The position numbers were made by a program, and so were the translations under genes. Of a stretch of DNA of 64,000 nt, positions 26,519-35,373 are shown piece by piece. The notes beneath the pieces are model-generated. The model was given only the letters and a program-made list of their open reading frames with translations. It searched no databases and was not told the DNA's origin. Source of the DNA: Tepidanaerobacter acetatoxydans Re1 (GTDB lineage Bacteria > Bacillota > Thermosediminibacteria > Thermosediminibacterales > Tepidanaerobacteraceae); NCBI RefSeq assembly GCF_000328765.2, contig NC_019954.2:996501-1060500 (forward strand), read 5' to 3'. Within the stretch, counting starts at the first letter, position 1. Every line of letters starts with the position of its first letter.

Positions 26519-26708
26519 ATTTTACGCTTACGTCTCAATGGGGCAGCCATCTTGTTACGGTTGTTAGAAGGCGCTTGGAATTTGTTCAATGGACATTAGC
26601 TAAAATAATTTTTAATATGCGGAACTTTTAATTATGAATTGAGTCTAAATATATTAAGTGTATTTCCGTATAAATAAGTTATAATTAAGAAAGGAAGGTA
26701 TATTTGCT

Positions 26709-28424
26709 ATGAAAATAACTGGATTGCGCAGCTTTGCCGCTTTGCTGGCAGGGCTTATGGTATTGATGTCGGCGACACTGCCTGTCACAGCTGATGTCAA
26801 GATACCGACGCTTATGGTGGACGGTCAGCTTATGGCACAAGCATCACCCATTTGCTGGGACAATGGATCGATTTTAGTATCATTAGAAGAGCTTGCTGCA
26901 TATCTTAATGCCGGCTTTCAGTGGAATGAGGTTGAGGGGACAACCTGGATTCAAAAAAACGGACGCACAATTTTCTTCAGGCCTTCTACGGGAGAAGTGC
27001 GCAAAAATGGCGAGCCAATTTCCATCCCAGTACCTCCTCGATTGATCAATGGCACGTTCTATGTGCCGCTTCGCTTCGTAACGGAAAATTTAGGAGTCAC
27101 TGTGGCCTGGGATAATAGTGCTTATCAGGTTCAGATTATTACAGGCGAGCGCCGCACCCCGCCGGAACGGATAAGTGATGAGGCGTTTAATGCTGTAGTA
27201 GCATATACTGATAAAGGCAATTTGTGGCTGCTTGACGGACGGAAACGGGATGTTCTACCAAAGCAGCTTACAGACTCAGGCTATGTGGAATTAATAGGCT
27301 GGTCAGCCGACGGTGAATGGCTTTCCTATAAATATGCAAGTAGCGAAAGCGCACCCGCTTATTTATGGGTGGTGCGGGCTGATGGAAAGGCTGCAAGTCA
27401 GGTGGATACGGAGCCTATTTACGGTGACCCGCTATGGTCTCCTAAGGATGACAGGATAGCCTATACTGTTATGAAAGACAGCACCGATGGCTACATTCCT
27501 GCGGGCGTTGTTAGATATGCTGATATTACAGCAGAAGGAATCAAAGCCAATACCTTGCTGGAAGAAGACTCCATTACGATTCCATCTTTGGCTTGGCATC
27601 CGGGCGGGGAAAGCATAACTATTTCTTTCCCGCGCACTGCGGAGCAACCGCCCACGCTGGTGCAAGTAAACCTTGCCGGCGAGCAGACTGTGCTTTATAC
27701 TCTAAAGGATGAGGCGCCCATGGATCTTGAGGGCATTTATAGCTGGGCCTTTATTAGTCTAAAATGGTCACCGGACGGTCGTCACCTTGCCTATCATCTT
27801 GGAGTGAATTCCAGCTCCATCACAGCCGATAGCGTTGAAACGGGTGTGCTAAATGTTAAAACCGGCCAATCCCTTAACTTGAGCGGCGGTCTAAAGTATC
27901 TCCAATGGCTGGCATTTTCTCCGGATAACACAAAGCTGGCTTATATTGCCGGCGGAGGTCGGGACGTTATGCTCAACAAGAGCTTGGAAATAGTTGATCT
28001 TATCAGCGGCAAGATTACTGATTACAGTCAAAAGGGCTATGCGGATACCCAACCTATATGGCTTTCGAATAAAACTAATGAACTACTCTTTTGCCGCGGC
28101 CCCGAAGCAGAGACCTTATACCTATCGGAAATCTTGCCGGGGACTTTGGTTCCTAACCAGCGGATTTATAAGCTGAACAAGGATGGTAATGCCGTACCTG
28201 TTACAGCAGGGCCCGCCGATACAGCCGACTATTTTCCCAACCCGTCGTCCTCTGGGGAAGAAATTATCTTTCTGCGGTTGGAGCGCTATGACCAAGGGTC
28301 GCTTTACTTACAGCCGATAAATGCGCCGGAAGAGGCGGTAGAGATTTTGCGGGGCTTAAGAGGTGGGCCCGGTTACTACGGAAATTATTACCCGGAGTGG
28401 ATTAGCGTCCATTGGTTTGAATAA
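26709..28424 (+). CDS. Secreted protein: copper-amine-oxidase-N domain plus TolB-like beta-propeller
   Basis: 571 aa; AAGGAAGG upstream of ATG. Signal peptide at residues 1-28 (SFAALLAGLMVLMSATLPVT then ADV). Residues about 33-148 form an amine-oxidase-N / stalk-type domain common in Clostridia exoproteins (WDNGSILVSLEELAAYLNAG, NGTFYVPLRFVTENLGV). Residues about 160-560 hold repeated WSADGEW, WSPKDDRIAYT, WSPDGRHLAYH, FSPDNTKLAYI strands, typical of PD40/TolB propellers. Role probably extracellular binding or sensing of peptide or cell-wall ligands; not known. It is GC-richer than the surrounding IS debris and is uninterrupted, a likely later arrival. Confidence 0.75.
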   Translation: MKITGLRSFAALLAGLMVLMSATLPVTADVKIPTLMVDGQLMAQASPICWDNGSILVSLEELAAYLNAGFQWNEVEGTTWIQKNGRTIFFRPSTGEVRKNGEPISIPVPPRLINGTFYVPLRFVTENLGVTVAWDNSAYQVQIITGERRTPPERISDEAFNAVVAYTDKGNLWLLDGRKRDVLPKQLTDSGYVELIGWSADGEWLSYKYASSESAPAYLWVVRADGKAASQVDTEPIYGDPLWSPKDDRIAYTVMKDSTDGYIPAGVVRYADITAEGIKANTLLEEDSITIPSLAWHPGGESITISFPRTAEQPPTLVQVNLAGEQTVLYTLKDEAPMDLEGIYSWAFISLKWSPDGRHLAYHLGVNSSSITADSVETGVLNVKTGQSLNLSGGLKYLQWLAFSPDNTKLAYIAGGGRDVMLNKSLEIVDLISGKITDYSQKGYADTQPIWLSNKTNELLFCRGPEAETLYLSEILPGTLVPNQRIYKLNKDGNAVPVTAGPADTADYFPNPSSSGEEIIFLRLERYDQGSLYLQPINAPEEAVEILRGLRGGPGYYGNYYPEWISVHWFE

Positions 28425-28435
28425 ACATAATGTGC

Positions 28436-28580
28436 AGTCATGTACCACCAGCTAAGCTGGTGGTACATGACTATCTCTATCCCATTCCTTACATATATCT
28501 CGCGTAATATTTTCCAGATCTCCGTTTTATACTTTCCATAGATTATTTGTCTTCTATACTTCAGTGCAAACATTATGTGT
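28436..28580 (-). mobile_element. IS200/IS605 tnpA remnant with terminal hairpin
   Basis: GTCATGTACCACCAGCT-AAGCTGGTGGTACATGAC at 28436-28471 is a long hairpin like those recognised by Y1 transposases. On the minus strand 28573-28485 reads FALKYRRQIIYGKYKTEIWK and ILREI, the N-terminal part of IS200-type TnpA (PKYRRQVIYG). The HUH and tyrosine motifs are missing. The end lies 10 bp after the stop of the propeller gene. Confidence 0.7.
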
Positions 28581-28982
28581 TAGAGTTCTCCCCATTTTTT
28601 TGATGAAGTTAAAAATTAATCCTTGTGGATAAGATAATTGCTAATTATATATCTTATAAAGATGTAAATTTTTGCATAATCAGATTTTAAGAGGAGATAG
28701 CGAAGGTTCTACCTGGTTTTCTGCAAATATAGAATAGAATATATTCTAAAAACGCCCGAGCGGGAGTTTAAAGTTTCCAACCTAAAAACAAGGGAATAAG
28801 GGCTCGATAAATAAACATGCTTTCCTTAGCACTATCGCCCAAGTACCTTAAAGGTTGTAATACAAAGTTTAGTGTTGGATTGTAATGAGGCAAAAATACC
28901 CCCTCCCCTTTAGGTATAGGGATACAAATTTCTACAACAGGCGTCATGTATTCATTACAATATATGCATGGAGATGAAACAA
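28581..28982. other. 400-bp stretch without recognised gene
   Basis: AT-rich first half. The second half holds a 78-codon minus frame with proline/tyrosine-rich sequence that matches nothing I know and lacks a ribosome site; I do not call it. No convincing RNA structure seen. Confidence 0.4.
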
Positions 28983-29283
28983 TGCAAAATACAGATATCG
29001 GCAATATTATTCGTAAATTACGGATAGAAAAGGAAATTACGCAAAAACAGCTTGCGGATTAATGCGAAAATCCATACTACTGGATATCCTGAACGTCTTA
29101 CTCATTATGAAAGACCAAAAAACAGATGAAGTAGAAAGCTTTATCTTAAATGCACTGTCAGGTGAAATATTGGATAAAAATCAAAGAAACAAATTGAAGC
29201 TCTTTTATAGTGGACTTGATAATTTTTCTGAAAGGGAGATTGTTATACAATTAGCAAATACAGTTCTTTGTGGGAATATGTAA
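28983..29283 (+). pseudogene. XRE-type regulator, broken after the first helix
   Basis: ATG 28983 follows GGAGATGAAACA and encodes MQNTDIGNIIRKLRIEKEIT, QKQLAD, then TAA: the first half of a Cro/CI HTH. A following frame (29062-29283) gives LDILNVLLIMKDQKTDEVES, ILNALSGEILDKNQRNKLKL and so on, the helical C-terminal part of such regulators. The second half of the HTH (recognition helix) is missing, so about 35 residues are deleted. A further open 44-codon stretch to 29418 (SQSFKLTFDEIRNCHNSKNP) may be the distal end. No function is expected. Confidence 0.6.
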
Positions 29284-29501
29284 AACGCAACGGAAGTCAG
29301 TCATTTAAGCTGACCTTTGATGAAATAAGGAACTGTCACAATTCTAAAAACCCTTGCTTTAGTTATATTCAGATAGGTTGTAGCAGTGAGTTGCTTATTG
29401 AAGATATTAAAAAGTAAAAAGCTTATTTTAATTAAGGAAAACCCATCTTATTCCTAAAAATGCCATCAAGTCGGAGAACAAGAGATACGGGAGGGAAAAA
29501 C

Positions 29502-30200
29502 ATGCCAAATAGAGTTTTAATCATAGACGATGATGCAGAGCTTTGCGCATTGATGAAAAAATGCATCAAACAAGAGGGATTGGAAGCGGATATTACCTAT
29601 ACGGGCAGGGACGGACTGACAAAAATCGCAGAGCAAAACGGTGCATATTGCCTTGTGATTTTGGACGTTATGCTGCCCGGCATAAACGGCTTTCAGGTGT
29701 TGTCCGAAATACGAAAAGGCAGCATGGTTCCCATACTTATGCTTACGGCTAAAGGCGATGAAATCGACAAAGTGACCGGTTTACGTCTTGGCGCGGACGA
29801 TTACCTGACAAAGCCCTTCAGCATCAATGAACTGATGGCGCGAATAGAATCCCTGATACGGCGATACACGACATTCAATCAATCGACGCAGCTTGATATT
29901 CTCAATCTTAAAAATATGGTGATTGACAAGGAAAACCGAACCGTCTGCGTAAATGGAGAATCAGTCAATCTTACCGGCAAGGAATTTGATTTACTGGTAT
30001 TTCTGGCCTCCAATAAAGGGCGCGTATTTACGAAAAAGCAAATCTACACGCAGGTTTGGGAGGGTGAATATGCCTTTGACGATAACAACATCATGTCTTT
30101 TATCAGTAAACTGCGAAAAAAGATTGAGCCTGACGTAGAACACCCCTTTTATATCCTGACCGTGCACGGCGTCGGTTATCGCTTTAACAAGGAGGTGTAA
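29502..30200 (+). CDS. OmpR/VanR-type response regulator
   Basis: 232 aa from ATG 29502, chosen for the GGGAGGG site; an upstream ATG at 29460 lacks one. Receiver domain 1-120 with DDD at 9-11, phospho-acceptor D55 (VILDVMLPG), T in MLTAKGDE and K in YLTKPF. A winged-helix effector domain follows (NLTGKEFDLLVFLASNKGRV, ILTVHGVGYRF). It is 3 bp from the histidine kinase gene. The likely target is the ABC transporter promoter at 31165-31206, which has 11-bp direct repeats as OmpR-type proteins prefer. Confidence 0.92.
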   Translation: MPNRVLIIDDDAELCALMKKCIKQEGLEADITYTGRDGLTKIAEQNGAYCLVILDVMLPGINGFQVLSEIRKGSMVPILMLTAKGDEIDKVTGLRLGADDYLTKPFSINELMARIESLIRRYTTFNQSTQLDILNLKNMVIDKENRTVCVNGESVNLTGKEFDLLVFLASNKGRVFTKKQIYTQVWEGEYAFDDNNIMSFISKLRKKIEPDVEHPFYILTVHGVGYRFNKEV

Positions 30201-30203
30201 GGC

Positions 30204-31127
30204 ATGAACTGGGCACTGATTTTCTTTTTCACTACCCTTTTATGTATCTGTGTGATTGCCTATCTTGCGACAAGGTTCTGCCGTGTCAGGGAACAGCTTT
30301 CTATTATCAAAGACGTACTGGAAGATATAAAAAAAGGGAACCTCAACCGCCGTATTCTTACAAGAAAAAACGATATGACAAAAACGATTTGCTACAATAT
30401 CAATGAAATTGCTGCAAGCGATCAAGCACAGCTTATCAGACAGAAACAATCGGAGCAAGCCTATAAGCGCCTTATGACAAGCCTTTCCCATGATGTCAAA
30501 ACCCCTTTGACCTCCTTGGTCGGCTACTTGGAGGCCATTCAGGAAAAAATTGTGACGGGAGAGGAGAAAGAGGAATATATCAGAGTAGCTTTAGACAAGG
30601 CCAATCACTTAAAGGGCTTTGTGGAATCCCTGTTCGAGTGGGTGAAACTGGACGCCAAAGAACAAATATTCCAATTTGAAACCTGTGATTTGAACGAGCT
30701 TTCCCGCGACGTTTTAGCAGACTGGATACCCACGCTGGAGGATAAACAATTTGCTTATGAAATAGACATTCCCGATGCGGAATACAGCATACGGTTAGAC
30801 CGTAATGCGTATACGCGCATACTCAACAACCTGCTTCAAAATGTTCTTTTACACAGTGAAGGTAATGAAGTATCCATTCATATTTCAGAGGATGAAAAGC
30901 AAGCAAATATCATTGTAGCGGACAACGGCAAAGGGATACCCGAAAAGGATTTGTCCCATATTTTTGAACGGCTGTATCAGGGTGATGAATCCCGTGGGGG
31001 TATCGGAAACGGCCTTGGGCTATCCATTGTTCAGGAACTTGTCGCCGTACACGACGGCACGATTTGTGCGGAAAGTCTCCCGCATGGCGGCACAACATTG
31101 ACTATATCACTTCCGAAAGCCCTGTGA
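30204..31127 (+). CDS. Sensor histidine kinase of short-sensor type
   Basis: 307 aa; AAGGAGGTG site overlapping the end of the regulator gene. One clear N-terminal membrane segment (ALIFFFTTLLCICVIAYLAT), almost no extracellular loop, a HAMP-like linker, HisKA with SHDVKTPLTSLVGYLEA near residue 95, and HATPase (NLLQNVLLHS, DNGKGIPEKDLSHIFER, GNGLGLSI). Kinases with such tiny sensors and adjacent ABC-2-type transporters respond to cell-envelope peptides such as lantibiotics (CprK, VanS-like). Signal inferred from context only. Confidence 0.9.
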   Translation: MNWALIFFFTTLLCICVIAYLATRFCRVREQLSIIKDVLEDIKKGNLNRRILTRKNDMTKTICYNINEIAASDQAQLIRQKQSEQAYKRLMTSLSHDVKTPLTSLVGYLEAIQEKIVTGEEKEEYIRVALDKANHLKGFVESLFEWVKLDAKEQIFQFETCDLNELSRDVLADWIPTLEDKQFAYEIDIPDAEYSIRLDRNAYTRILNNLLQNVLLHSEGNEVSIHISEDEKQANIIVADNGKGIPEKDLSHIFERLYQGDESRGGIGNGLGLSIVQELVAVHDGTICAESLPHGGTTLTISLPKAL

Positions 31128-31164
31128 CGATACAGGGCTTTCCTCTTTCAAAACAAGAAATAAG

Positions 31165-31206
31165 CAAGGTTTTGGCAAAGTTTTGGCAAGGTTTGTACGC
31201 TATACT
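31165..31206 (+). promoter_or_regulatory. Response-regulator box and promoter of the ABC transporter
   Basis: Three 11-bp direct repeats: caaggttttgg (31165), caaagttttgg (31176), caaggtttgta (31187). They are followed by TATACT (31201-31206). The repeats fill the place of the -35 element, and no good TTGACA is present. This is the usual layout for activation by a phosphorylated OmpR-type regulator, and the adjacent regulator is the obvious candidate. Confidence 0.7.
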
Positions 31207-31300
31207 AAAAAGTGGCAAGGAGAAAAGCTATGTGAACAATTCCAAACGGAAATTTATACAATTACGTTGTCTGGAAAAACAGTTAGGAGAGGAAATCAAA

Positions 31301-32224
31301 ATGGATCATCTGATGATTGAAACCCGGCAGTTGACCAAGGTATACGGAGAGCAAACTGTCGTAAGTAAAGTAAACCTCCATGTGCAAAAAGGCCGCATTT
31401 ACGGGCTGCTTGGCCGAAATGGAGCAGGTAAAACCACGATTATGAAAATGATTTTGGGGCTTACTTCCATTACCTCCGGCGAAGCCTTCGTTTTCGGTCA
31501 AAACATCAAAGGCAACGAGAAACGCATTTATCCCCGGATTGGGGCGATTATCGAAACTCCCGGTTTTTATCCTAATCTGACGGGAACTGAAAACCTTGAA
31601 ATCTTTGCGAAACTGAGGGGAACTTCAAAACCGAACGCCGTTAAGGAGGCCCTTGGAGTTGTGGGCTTGCCCTATAAGGACAAAAAGATTTTCAGCAAAT
31701 ATTCCCTTGGCATGAAACAGCGCCTTGGAATCGCCAATGCCATCCTTCATGACCCTGAGCTTCTCATACTGGATGAACCCACAAACGGCCTTGACCCTAT
31801 CGGTATATCGGAAGTAAGGAATTTTATCCGGGACTTATGCGTGGAACGGGGAAAAACGATTCTGCTTTCCAGCCATATTCTTTCGGAAATTTCCTTACTG
31901 GCTGACGACATTGGGATTATCCATAACGGCGTTTTGCTGGAAGAAAACAGCTTGGCGGAGCTGCAAAAGAAAAATGGTAAGTATATCCTGCTGCAAGTTT
32001 CCGATACGGCAAAGGCCGCTTTGGTGCTGGAACGCAGGTTCCATGTGAAAGAATACTCAGTACAGGATGACCATACGCTGCGGCTTTACGAAACGGCCCT
32101 TGACATGGCTGAAATCAACAAAACGCTGATGCTTGAAAATATCTCCGTAACCAGTTCACAACTTTGCAATGACACTCTGGAGGATTATTTCAAAAAAGTC
32201 ACAGGGGGAGAAGGCATTGCTTAA
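31301..32224 (+). CDS. ABC transporter ATPase, lantibiotic-immunity-like
   Basis: 308 aa from ATG 31301 (AGGAGAGG site); the open frame extends upstream to 31064 but without a site. Walker A GLLGRNGAGKTTIMKM, signature YSLGMKQRLGI, Walker B LLILDEPTNGLDP, H-loop LLSSHILSEI. The C-terminal 80 residues match the BcrA/LanF group. With two ABC-2-type permeases it would remove or detoxify peptide antibiotics at the membrane (LanFEG, CprABC, BcrAB). The last 8 bases overlap the next gene's TTG start. Confidence 0.88.
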   Translation: MDHLMIETRQLTKVYGEQTVVSKVNLHVQKGRIYGLLGRNGAGKTTIMKMILGLTSITSGEAFVFGQNIKGNEKRIYPRIGAIIETPGFYPNLTGTENLEIFAKLRGTSKPNAVKEALGVVGLPYKDKKIFSKYSLGMKQRLGIANAILHDPELLILDEPTNGLDPIGISEVRNFIRDLCVERGKTILLSSHILSEISLLADDIGIIHNGVLLEENSLAELQKKNGKYILLQVSDTAKAALVLERRFHVKEYSVQDDHTLRLYETALDMAEINKTLMLENISVTSSQLCNDTLEDYFKKVTGGEGIA

Positions 32225-32948
32225 TCTTGTTCAGACGGAGTTCCTAAAGCTCCGGCGAAGAAAATTTATCTGGCTGATGTTCCTTGCCTCATTGCTTATG
32301 CCCCTTGTTGCCATATTCTATTTTGGCACGTCGAGTATGGCAGGGGTTACGCCCATACAGTTTTACAAGTGGGCGGCCTTGTCCTATACGCCTTGGATTA
32401 TCCTTCCTCTTGTGCTGGGGATGTTCTGCACTATGCTGATTTACGACGAAAACCAAAATAATATGTTAAAGCAGCTATGGATTGTTCCTGTCAGCAAAAC
32501 AGGTTACTTTTTTAGCAAGTTTACGGTTGTAATGGTTTATTCGCTCTGCTTTATGCTCCTTACAGCAGTTAGCTCCATTTTGGCGGGGATTGTACCGGGG
32601 ATGATTGCATTTACAAGCGACAGCGTTTCTTTTTTGTTTATCAAGTGCTTGGAAATCGGGGTTTTAACGCCTTTCGCCATGATACCCGTACTTGCCGTGG
32701 CCGTTTCGCAGAAAGGCTATATCCTGCCGGTATGTGTGACCATCGTTTATACATTCCTTGGCTTTATCCTGCTCATGGTGAACATGTACGTCCATCCTCT
32801 TTCCAGTACGGCGGCTATTATCATGCGGAATATTGAGGGAGTTGTTATGAACGAGCCAATTCACATAGGAAAAGCCTTTCTATGTATCGGCATATGGGCA
32901 GCAGCCGGGGCGGTTTGGGCGAGGATTGCGCTGGGAAAAGGAAACTAG
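32217..32948 (+). CDS. ABC-2-type permease subunit (LanE/MutE-like)
   Basis: 243 aa from TTG 32217 (MLNLVQTEFLKLRRRKFIWL), with GGGGGAGAAGG just upstream and overlap with the ATPase stop, which suggests translational coupling. Six hydrophobic segments, of which the first (FIWLMFLASLLMPLVAIFYF) follows a basic N-terminus typical of LanE/LanG proteins. It should pair with the ATPase and the second permease. Confidence 0.82.
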   Translation: MLNLVQTEFLKLRRRKFIWLMFLASLLMPLVAIFYFGTSSMAGVTPIQFYKWAALSYTPWIILPLVLGMFCTMLIYDENQNNMLKQLWIVPVSKTGYFFSKFTVVMVYSLCFMLLTAVSSILAGIVPGMIAFTSDSVSFLFIKCLEIGVLTPFAMIPVLAVAVSQKGYILPVCVTIVYTFLGFILLMVNMYVHPLSSTAAIIMRNIEGVVMNEPIHIGKAFLCIGIWAAAGAVWARIALGKGN

Positions 32949-32970
32949 AAAGGAAACTAGGTGGATTGAA

Positions 32971-33706
32971 ATGAGAACATTGTTATGGGCGGAACGACTA
33001 AAGCTAAAACGCTCAGAGGTTATATGGATTGCTGTCTTTTCTGTTATCATGGTAGCATTTATCGTATTTATGCAGGGGCAGTTTCAATATTACGGCAAGC
33101 GCTATGTAGACAAAGCTACATGGTACATGACCGCGACACAATCCCTGGGGAGCTTGTATGTGTTCCCGGCCATCATTGCGCTTATGGGAAGCTACATGAT
33201 TTGCAGGGGATCAGGACGATACCATGAAATCCCTCTCCCTTATCCCTGTCAGCGTTTCAGATTTAATACGGGCAAAGCTGATTATGACGGCAGTTTTTTC
33301 CGTTGTCCTGTATGCTTTTTTGTTTGCGGTCACATTGACCGTAGAAGCGGTGCTTCATATTTCTTTGCTTGATTTGGCTATGGTGCTTAACTTCGCTAAA
33401 ATATATCTTTTAGAAGGGATTTGCCTGTTTCTGGCCGTATCTCCCATCATAGCCATTGTATACAGGCTAAAAAAAGGTTACTGGCTTGCTCTCGTATACG
33501 CTGAAATCTATTCATTCCTTGGCCTTTTTTTCGGGATGCCAAGCACAATGCGCTACATTTATCCAATTACAGCGGCCTTTTGCGTGGCAGGTTATTATGA
33601 AACAACACCTGTTCAATTGGTTATCAGCTTGTTCAGTCTATTAGCTTGTGGCGGTTTATCGCTGCTGTTTTTACACGGGCTGAATAGAGAGCATGATATT
33701 CATTGA
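32971..33706 (+). pseudogene. Second ABC-2 permease (LanG/MutG-like), frameshifted
   Basis: The start at ATG 32971 (MRTLLWAERLKLKRSEVIWI) follows AACTAGGTGG. The first frame carries the first membrane segment, a loop and a second segment (YVFPAIIALMGSYMICRG), then becomes nonsense. The downstream frame picks up at DQDDTMKSLSLIPVSVSDLI and runs to 33706 with four more hydrophobic segments. The shift lies in the run of four G at about 33205-33210; with three G the two halves join as ICR-DQDDTMKSL. It may be a true mutation or a sequence error; the rest is intact. Confidence 0.75.
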
Positions 33707-33783
33707 AGCGGCCATCAGGCCGTGAGCCGTCGCAGGCAATTAGATTTATTGCAGCAACCTTTCTACAAAGGATGCAACAAAGA

Positions 33784-33818
33784 AGAAGGTAACTTCCATG
33801 TATGGAGTTACCTTCTTT
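33784..33818. terminator. Bidirectional terminator between the ABC operon and rocD
   Basis: AGAAGGTAACTTCC-atgtat-GGAGTTACCTTCT followed by TTTT; A-rich on the left side as well. It lies just after the rocD stop on the minus strand. Confidence 0.85.
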
Positions 33819-33824
33819 TTGATT

Positions 33825-35015
33825 TTAGCCTAAAACTGATTTTATTTTTTCCATTGCCCAATCAATTTCTTCTTTTGTAATAATTAGTGGTGGAGCAAAG
33901 CGGATAACGGCAGCGTGGGTGTCTTTGCAGAGAAGTCCTTTTTTCATCAAAGCTTCACAGTATGGTCGAGCTTCTTCTGTCAATTCAACACCTATAAGCA
34001 GACCTTTACCGCGAATGTCTTTTATAATCGGGTTTTTGATTTCCTTGAGCTTTTCTTGAAAATATTCGCCCATTTTTAAGGAGCGTTCAACAAGATTTTC
34101 TTCTTCTATAACCTCCAGCGCTGCTATAGCACATGCACAAGCCAAGGGGTTTCCTCCAAAAGTAGAGCCGTGGGAGCCTGGCTCAAAAAGACCAAGGATT
34201 TCTTTGTCTGCCACAACGGCAGAAACAGGCGCTACACCACCGCCAAGGGCCTTACCCAGTATATAGATGTCAGGCACAACGTTTTCCCAATCACAAGCAA
34301 ACATTTTTCCGGTGCGTCCCAAACCGGTTTGAATTTCATCGGCGATAAAAAGCACGTTATTTTGTTTACATAAATCATATGCATCTTTTAAATATCCATC
34401 ATACGGCACATTTATTCCCGCTTCACCCTGAATGGGCTCCAAAAGGAAAGCGGCAGTATTTGGCGTGATAGCCGATTTAAGTGCGTCGATGTCACCATAA
34501 GGGATAATTTTAAAACCGGGGGTAAATGGGCCAAAACCTCTCTTATAATCCTCTTCTGAAGAAAAAGAGATTATAGTTGTAGTGCGGCCGTGAAAATTAT
34601 CCTCACATACGATAATTTCTGCCGAATTTTCGGGCAATTTCTTCACATCATAGGCCCAGCGCCGAGCAGCTTTTATTGCCGTTTCTACAGCTTCTGCGCC
34701 TGTATTCATTGGAAGTACCATATCTTTACCGGCAAGATTGGCGACCTTTTGACAGAATGGCCCGAACTTATCATTGTGGAAGGCCCTAGATGTCAGTGTT
34801 ACCTTATCAGCCTGTTCTTTAAGCACGGATATTATTTTTGGATGGCAATGGCCCTGACCTACTGCTGAGTATGCGCTGAGCATATCCATGTATTTGTTGC
34901 CATCCAAATCTTCAACCCAAACTCCTTTAGCCTTACACACAACTACCGGTAATGGATTGTAATTGTGGGCACTGTACTTTTCTGTAATCTCAATTATTTT
35001 TTCACTTTTAGACAT
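33825..35015 (-). CDS. rocD: Ornithine aminotransferase
   Basis: 396 aa, a normal length for RocD. Class III aminotransferase fold: [29 protein letters not shown], the PLP-binding [28 protein letters not shown], and the Schiff-base lysine in [15 protein letters not shown]. It converts ornithine and 2-oxoglutarate to glutamate semialdehyde and glutamate in arginine catabolism. GGAGGC site before ATG. No other arginine genes are nearby. Upstream, an ATTATGCATAAT palindrome (35047-35058) might be part of an arginine-repressor-type site. Confidence 0.9.
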   Translation of the reverse strand: MSKSEKIIEITEKYSAHNYNPLPVVVCKAKGVWVEDLDGNKYMDMLSAYSAVGQGHCHPKIISVLKEQADKVTLTSRAFHNDKFGPFCQKVANLAGKDMVLPMNTGAEAVETAIKAARRWAYDVKKLPENSAEIIVCEDNFHGRTTTIISFSSEEDYKRGFGPFTPGFKIIPYGDIDALKSAITPNTAAFLLEPIQGEAGINVPYDGYLKDAYDLCKQNNVLFIADEIQTGLGRTGKMFACDWENVVPDIYILGKALGGGVAPVSAVVADKEILGLFEPGSHGSTFGGNPLACACAIAALEVIEEENLVERSLKMGEYFQEKLKEIKNPIIKDIRGKGLLIGVELTEEARPYCEALMKKGLLCKDTHAAVIRFAPPLIITKEEIDWAMEKIKSVLG

Positions 35016-35046
35016 TAAAAAGCCTCCTTGTTTATTTTTATAAAAT

Positions 35047-35058
35047 ATTATGCATAAT
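35047..35058 (-). promoter_or_regulatory. Possible ArgR/AhrC half-box upstream of rocD
   Basis: ATTATGCATAAT palindrome, 32 bp before the rocD start, resembles ARG-box halves (TGCATAAT). A single box only, so the call is weak. No sigma-54 type -24/-12 pair was found. Confidence 0.3.
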
Positions 35059-35373
35059 TATTAAAGTTTCTGCACAACAAAATATATATCAATGAAAGTT
35101 AAGAACGATGAAAAAGTGCACAGTGTCAAGATTTACCCATAATAATCAGAAAAAATCAATATATCAAAGGATGTATATATATACAATATATTAATTAATA
35201 TATCCCTTTATAGACTGGTTGTCAACAGTAAAATCATAAAATAACATCTATATTAAAGAAATGTTTTCAAGTATAATACTTCTATAGTAAGTAATTTTCT
35301 ACAGTATATAAAACAAAGTAAGATAATTATTTATAGCAGCATATTAATAATTATGACAATGTGAGGTAAATCT

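Noticed and set aside
28768-29004. Minus-strand frame of 78 codons
   Set aside because: No ribosome site, no recognisable family, and it overlaps the start of the XRE pseudogene on the other strand.
35016-35110. Sigma-54 promoter for rocD
   Set aside because: RocD in Bacillus uses SigL, but no TGGCAC-N5-TTGCW pair is present on the minus strand here.
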